Part shown: positions 12,809-15,454 of the stretch, piece after piece
Position numbering within the stretch: the stretch's first letter is position 1
Layout: the number at the start of each line of letters is the position of its first letter
Assembly: GCA_041299015.1 (NCBI GenBank)
Contig: JBFYWB010000070.1
Location: 1-15,454, forward strand
Origin: JARFQH01 sp041299015
Lineage (GTDB): Bacteria; Desulfobacterota; Desulfobacteria; Desulfobacterales; SG8-13
DNA length: 15,454 bases
Direction: 5' to 3'
The notes under the pieces: generated by a model
What the model was told of the DNA's origin: nothing
The model's database searches: none
The model's input: the letters and a program-made list of their open reading frames with translations, nothing else
Position numbers and translations under genes: made by a program

Positions 12809-13867
12809 TTACGGTTGGACGACTTCGAATTCCGGCGTGGCGATTTCCGGCGGCATGCCCTTCCATTCGATGCCGCAGAACCGGGCGCGCACGGCGTAGC
12901 GGCCGGGCGGCAGTTCAACCGGCAGCCGCCAGCGGATGAAGGCCATCTGGGCGATGTCTTCAAAATTCGGGCAGCCGCGCTCCGCCGTTACGGCAAAGGA
13001 TGGCGCAAATGGGATCGTTGGCCGCGCTCCGTCCGGCCGGGTCAGGTGGTCAAGGGCAAACTCGGAAGCCACGCCGATCGGAAAGGCCGTCATGCGGATG
13101 AACCGCAGGGTCACCATTTCGCCCGGTCGGTAGAGGTCATAGTCGGTGATGAGACCGATCAATTTGTTGTCGTCCGAGATACCGGTTCCGACGCCCGAGG
13201 TTGTTTCGTCCCAAGACCGCGCCGGCCCGACGTCGATGTGAACCGTATCGCCGTGATAGTAACCGGCGCCCCCGAAACCGAGTGCCTTGACCGTTTCCCA
13301 GACGCGCCGCGCCGGCACCCCGTACATTTTGATGTCGGCGGCCATGCCGTATTGGTGGAGGCTGGCCTTGGCCGCCAGGCCGCCCCGGTTGCGCACCCCG
13401 GTGTTGTATTCCGGGCTGCGGTAACCGGAGGTGATCGTGATCTTGGCCTCCCGGTCAAGGCTGTCCTGAAGAAAATCGAGATATTCCAGAAGCCTCAGCG
13501 ACAGGTTGGACAACTCCGGATCGTAGGGCGCATCGAAGACACGGCAGATGTCTTTTAGGGCCGATTTGTCGTAACTCTGCGCTCCGCGGCGGTAAACTCC
13601 GCTGAAGCGGTGCCCGTTTTTTTTGCTTAAAAGGTCGATCCGCCCGTCGCCGCTGTAGAAGAACCGGTTTTGGTCGGCAGTGGCCGCCATCCCCGGCATT
13701 CCCGAAAAAATCGGCCCCAGTAAAAAGGTCGCCAGGAGTGCCGTCAGGACGCACCGCTTGGCCGCCGCGCGACAGCGGTCGATACCACTGGTTGGCGTCT
13801 TCCAGCCTCGCGGTTTATTTTGCCGGACATCGCCGGAAGTATCGACCGCCGAATAACCTGTTTTCAT
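12809..13867 (-). CDS. DUF882 / MepK(YcbK)-like M15 peptidase with C-terminal extension
   Basis: The 352-residue protein has a core (about 98-218) that matches the YcbK/MepK family of peptidoglycan L,D-endopeptidases: ITITSGYRSPEYN (143-155), SLHQYGMAADI (169-179) with the HxxGxAxD zinc motif (His171, Asp178), then GYYHGDTVHIDVGPARSW (202-219) with His210. The last 120 residues are an extra, probably beta-sandwich region (PGEMVTLRFIRM ... LPPGRYAVRARF ... EFEVV) not present in E. coli MepK. An export segment (about 38-63) is preceded by an unusually long 37-residue N-terminus. The ATG at 13865-13867 overlaps the stop of the upstream deacylase gene (ATGA), which supports this start over a TTG two codons upstream. 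A role in cross-link trimming is inferred from the family. Confidence 0.88.
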   Translation of the reverse strand: MKTGYSAVDTSGDVRQNKPRGWKTPTSGIDRCRAAAKRCVLTALLATFLLGPIFSGMPGMAATADQNRFFYSGDGRIDLLSKKNGHRFSGVYRRGAQSYDKSALKDICRVFDAPYDPELSNLSLRLLEYLDFLQDSLDREAKITITSGYRSPEYNTGVRNRGGLAAKASLHQYGMAADIKMYGVPARRVWETVKALGFGGAGYYHGDTVHIDVGPARSWDETTSGVGTGISDDNKLIGLITDYDLYRPGEMVTLRFIRMTAFPIGVASEFALDHLTRPDGARPTIPFAPSFAVTAERGCPNFEDIAQMAFIRWRLPVELPPGRYAVRARFCGIEWKGMPPEIATPEFEVVQP

Positions 13868-14364
13868 TCGCAAGATACTCCCTTTTCCGACACGTCTGTG
13901 ATTTCCGCCCCGGTCACGCGCAACAACTCGGCCGACGTCAGTCGCATCATGGCGTCGACATCGCCACCACCGCCGAAAATCAGATCCAGCCGAAGGATGG
14001 ACGGGGCCACCAGCGTGCGCAATGTCTGCCGATGCCCGAAAGGAGGCATGCTGCCCACCACGAAGCCGGTGATGGCCAGGGCCTGCTCGGCGCTGGCGAA
14101 TTTGACCCGTTTACGACCCACTCCGACGAAGGCCGCCAGTTTCTTGCGGTCCACACGCGCCGTTCCGTTGTTGATCACGAGCAACGGTTGGTCGTCGATC
14201 ACAAAGACGAGCGATTTGATGATCTGGTCGATGTCGACCCTCAGTACCCGTGCCGCGTCGCAGACCGTGGACGTGTGCGCGTCCATAGGCAGAATGGTGG
14301 CATCGATGCGACGGGCCGCGATGAAGTTCCGGAGGTCGGCGCTGGTCAAGGCTTCCGGTGGCAT
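13864..14364 (-). CDS. YbaK/EbsC-family aminoacyl-tRNA deacylase
   Basis: The 166-residue protein fits the YbaK/ProX family, which hydrolyses mischarged aminoacyl-tRNA (for example Cys- or Ala-tRNAPro). Seen here are a conserved Lys50 in IIKSLVFV, PLLVINNGTARVDRKKL (60-76), and GFVVGSMPPFGHR (100-112), the family's glycine/proline loop. FGGGGDVDAMMRLTSAELLRVTGAEITDV near the end is also typical. The family length is about 155-170 residues, so the gene is complete. The exact tRNA substrate cannot be told. It starts 2 bp after the CAP gene's stop and ends overlapping the M15 peptidase start. This makes it the centre of a tight operon, although its tRNA role is unlike the envelope roles of its neighbours. 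Confidence 0.9.
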   Translation of the reverse strand: MPPEALTSADLRNFIAARRIDATILPMDAHTSTVCDAARVLRVDIDQIIKSLVFVIDDQPLLVINNGTARVDRKKLAAFVGVGRKRVKFASAEQALAITGFVVGSMPPFGHRQTLRTLVAPSILRLDLIFGGGGDVDAMMRLTSAELLRVTGAEITDVSEKGVSCE

Positions 14365-14366
14365 GG

Positions 14367-15149
14367 CTACGGTGTCCCCTTTTCAGACGGGCTCAACTCC
14401 GTATAGAGCGTCGGATTTAAATGGGCTCCCCGGTCTTCTTCATTCGATCGGTCTTGACCCTCTGCCGCTTCGGCGGTTCCGCACCGACTGTGCAGGCCGA
14501 AGAAATTCTTCACGAACCCGACCATCTTCCCTTTTGCAAACGAACTGCCGATGAAACACCCTCCCCCGCCACCGCTACCGCCGGTGTCACTCGAACCGCT
14601 GGTCGCCGGTATTTCCGTCGCCGGCGGAGCGGTAACCGGTATTTCCGTCGCCGGCGGAAGGACGACCGGTTCGGGGCATTCCGCCACACCGGCGCGTCGG
14701 CCGAAATCCTGGGTCCAGTAGTGATAGAAGTCACTGCCGTCCACGGCGGCGTAGCCGACGCCGATATCACAGTAGTCCGGATCGAGAATGTTGGCACGGT
14801 GGCCGTCACTGTTCATCCACCCTTCGACGACGGCCGCGGGAGTCGTGTAACCGGCTGCGATGTTCTCGCCGCAGGTCTGGTAATCGTAGCCGACATCGGT
14901 AATGCGCTCGTAGAACTCTCGTCCGTCCAGGCTGGTGTGGTCAAAGTAATTTTGATCGCCCATGTCCTGAGAGTGCCGTCTGGCCGCGACGGTCAGCTCT
15001 TGACTGTAGCTGAGCGGGTGCAGCTTGCGGGCTTCACGCTCGATATTGACCAGCTCGATGACCTCCGACTCGAAGTCGGCCTGGGCCACGCCGACAAAAA
15101 GCAATAAGAAGCTGATGACGATAAGCCGCGTGCAAGGCTTGCAGGGCAT
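14367..15149 (-). CDS. Secreted CAP/SCP-domain (YkwD-like) protein with CFI-type C-terminal tail
   Basis: I start this 260-residue protein at the ATG at 15147-15149, with AGGAG 7 bp upstream. An upstream ATG at 15200 would bury the signal peptide. Residues 1-24 are a signal peptide ending VAQA. The CAP domain (about 28-150) shows RRHSQDM (His59), HTSLDGREFYER (71-82), CGENIAAGY (93-101), DGHRANIL (115-122) and HYWTQDFG (143-150). Bacterial CAP proteins are secreted, with mostly unknown roles. A proline linker repeats PPATEIP(V/A)T twice (165-183). Next comes GGSGGGGGCFIGSSF (190-204), a variant of the poly-Gly CFI motif used as a C-terminal tail in many deltaproteobacterial surface proteins, then FVKNFFGL (212-219). 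The last 40 residues are charged. The upstream gene ends 57 bp before it; the deacylase gene starts 2 bp after its stop. Confidence 0.92.
   Translation of the reverse strand: MPCKPCTRLIVISFLLLFVGVAQADFESEVIELVNIEREARKLHPLSYSQELTVAARRHSQDMGDQNYFDHTSLDGREFYERITDVGYDYQTCGENIAAGYTTPAAVVEGWMNSDGHRANILDPDYCDIGVGYAAVDGSDFYHYWTQDFGRRAGVAECPEPVVLPPATEIPVTAPPATEIPATSGSSDTGGSGGGGGCFIGSSFAKGKMVGFVKNFFGLHSRCGTAEAAEGQDRSNEEDRGAHLNPTLYTELSPSEKGTP
14606..14658. repeat. Short tandem repeat inside the CAP gene
   Basis: A 23-bp block is repeated exactly (14606-14628 and 14636-14658) with a 30-bp period. It encodes the two copies of PPATEIP in the linker. Such a repeat is a possible site of length variation between strains. 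Confidence 0.85.
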
Positions 15150-15206
15150 TGGCAACTCCTCTGAATAAGCGATGCGTCGATGGAACGGTCCCCATGTCAT
15201 GGAGCC

Positions 15207-15454
15207 CTAACGCTCGAGCGTATGCAGGATCAACTCTGAGGCGGCGATGGTTTTTTCGGCCAGTTCCACGAGGTGGCGGTGGTGGGTGAAAAAAATCACC
15301 TGAGTCTTGTGCGAGAGTTCCGCCAAAACCTGGAGCGTCGCGGCGGCGCGGTCGTCGTCGAACATGATCAGGATATCGTCGACGATCAACGGCAACGGTT
15401 CGTTTTTTTCCAGATAGGCTTCCACCCCTGCCAATCTCAGCGCCAGGTAGAGTT
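15207..15454 (-). CDS. YhaN-like AAA ATPase, C-terminal fragment (start outside window)
   Basis: Only the last 81 or so codons are present. The frame runs off the window at 15454 and begins with LYLALRLAGVEAYL. This is the ABC-type signature region of YhaN/SMC-like ATPases, followed by PLPLIVDDILIMFDDDRAAATL with the Walker B aspartates and IFFTHHRHL with the switch His. The family pairs with an SbcD-like nuclease (YhaM/YhaO) in DNA repair or metabolism; the partner would be outside the window. The stop codon is at 15207-15209. It lies 57 bp before the CAP gene, probably the last gene of its own unit or the first of the following one. Confidence 0.87.
   Translation of the reverse strand, partial: LYLALRLAGVEAYLEKNEPLPLIVDDILIMFDDDRAAATLQVLAELSHKTQVIFFTHHRHLVELAEKTIAASELILHTLER

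Noticed and set aside
12752..14554. Plus-strand frames of 268, 222 and 244 codons
   Set aside because: Antisense to the M15 peptidase, deacylase and CAP genes, which carry catalytic motifs and are joined by typical operon overlaps.
15150..15200. Longer start of the CAP gene at ATG 15200
   Set aside because: It would place 17 residues before a perfect signal peptide, whereas the ATG at 15149 has its own AGGAG site.

Overview
The window is a dense stretch of bacterial chromosome, GC-rich except for an AT-rich island near 8.1-8.25 kb. I see no RNA genes, insertion sequences, CRISPR array or phage genes. The protein mix suggests a Gram-negative, multi-sensor bacterium, most likely of the Desulfobacterota (for example Desulfosarcina/Desulfobacterales-like). 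The basis is two lipoproteins with lipoboxes, a dihydroorotate-dehydrogenase-like flavoprotein, an HD-GYP sensor, a YhaN-type ATPase and a glycine-rich CFI-type C-terminal tail. That placement is an inference from family content, not a measured result.

Layout. From 1 to 5165 all genes lie on the minus strand: a subtilisin-family lipoprotein protease (C-terminal end outside the window), an unrecognised 250-residue protein, a lytic transglycosylase domain protein without a signal peptide, an EamA/DMT transporter and a dihydroorotate-dehydrogenase-like protein. A 344-bp divergent gap then separates these from a small plus-strand HIRAN-domain protein, which ends tail-to-tail (4-bp overlap) with minus-strand prfC (release factor 3). 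A 67-residue protein lies just upstream of prfC.

From 7852 to 8369 there is a non-coding regulatory region with an inverted repeat, a good sigma-70-like promoter and a perfect 22-nt palindrome. It precedes a plus-strand, two-gene, translationally coupled signalling operon: a cyclic-nucleotide-binding domain fused to a SAM-dependent methyltransferase, then a six-helix membrane PAS/HD-GYP protein expected to hydrolyse cyclic-di-GMP. This pair is the most interesting system in the window. It could link a cyclic nucleotide, a methylated product and cyclic-di-GMP turnover.

From 12011 to the end everything is again on the minus strand. In transcription order there is the C-terminal end of a YhaN-like AAA ATPase, a secreted CAP/SCP protein with a variant CFI-type tail, a YbaK-family aminoacyl-tRNA deacylase and a DUF882/MepK-like M15 peptidase. 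These are packed with gaps of 57 bp, 2 bp and a 4-bp overlap. They are followed after 171 bp by a lipoprotein with its own strong ribosome binding site. Several of the minus-strand products act on or in the cell envelope (transglycosylase, M15 peptidase, CAP protein, lipoproteins).
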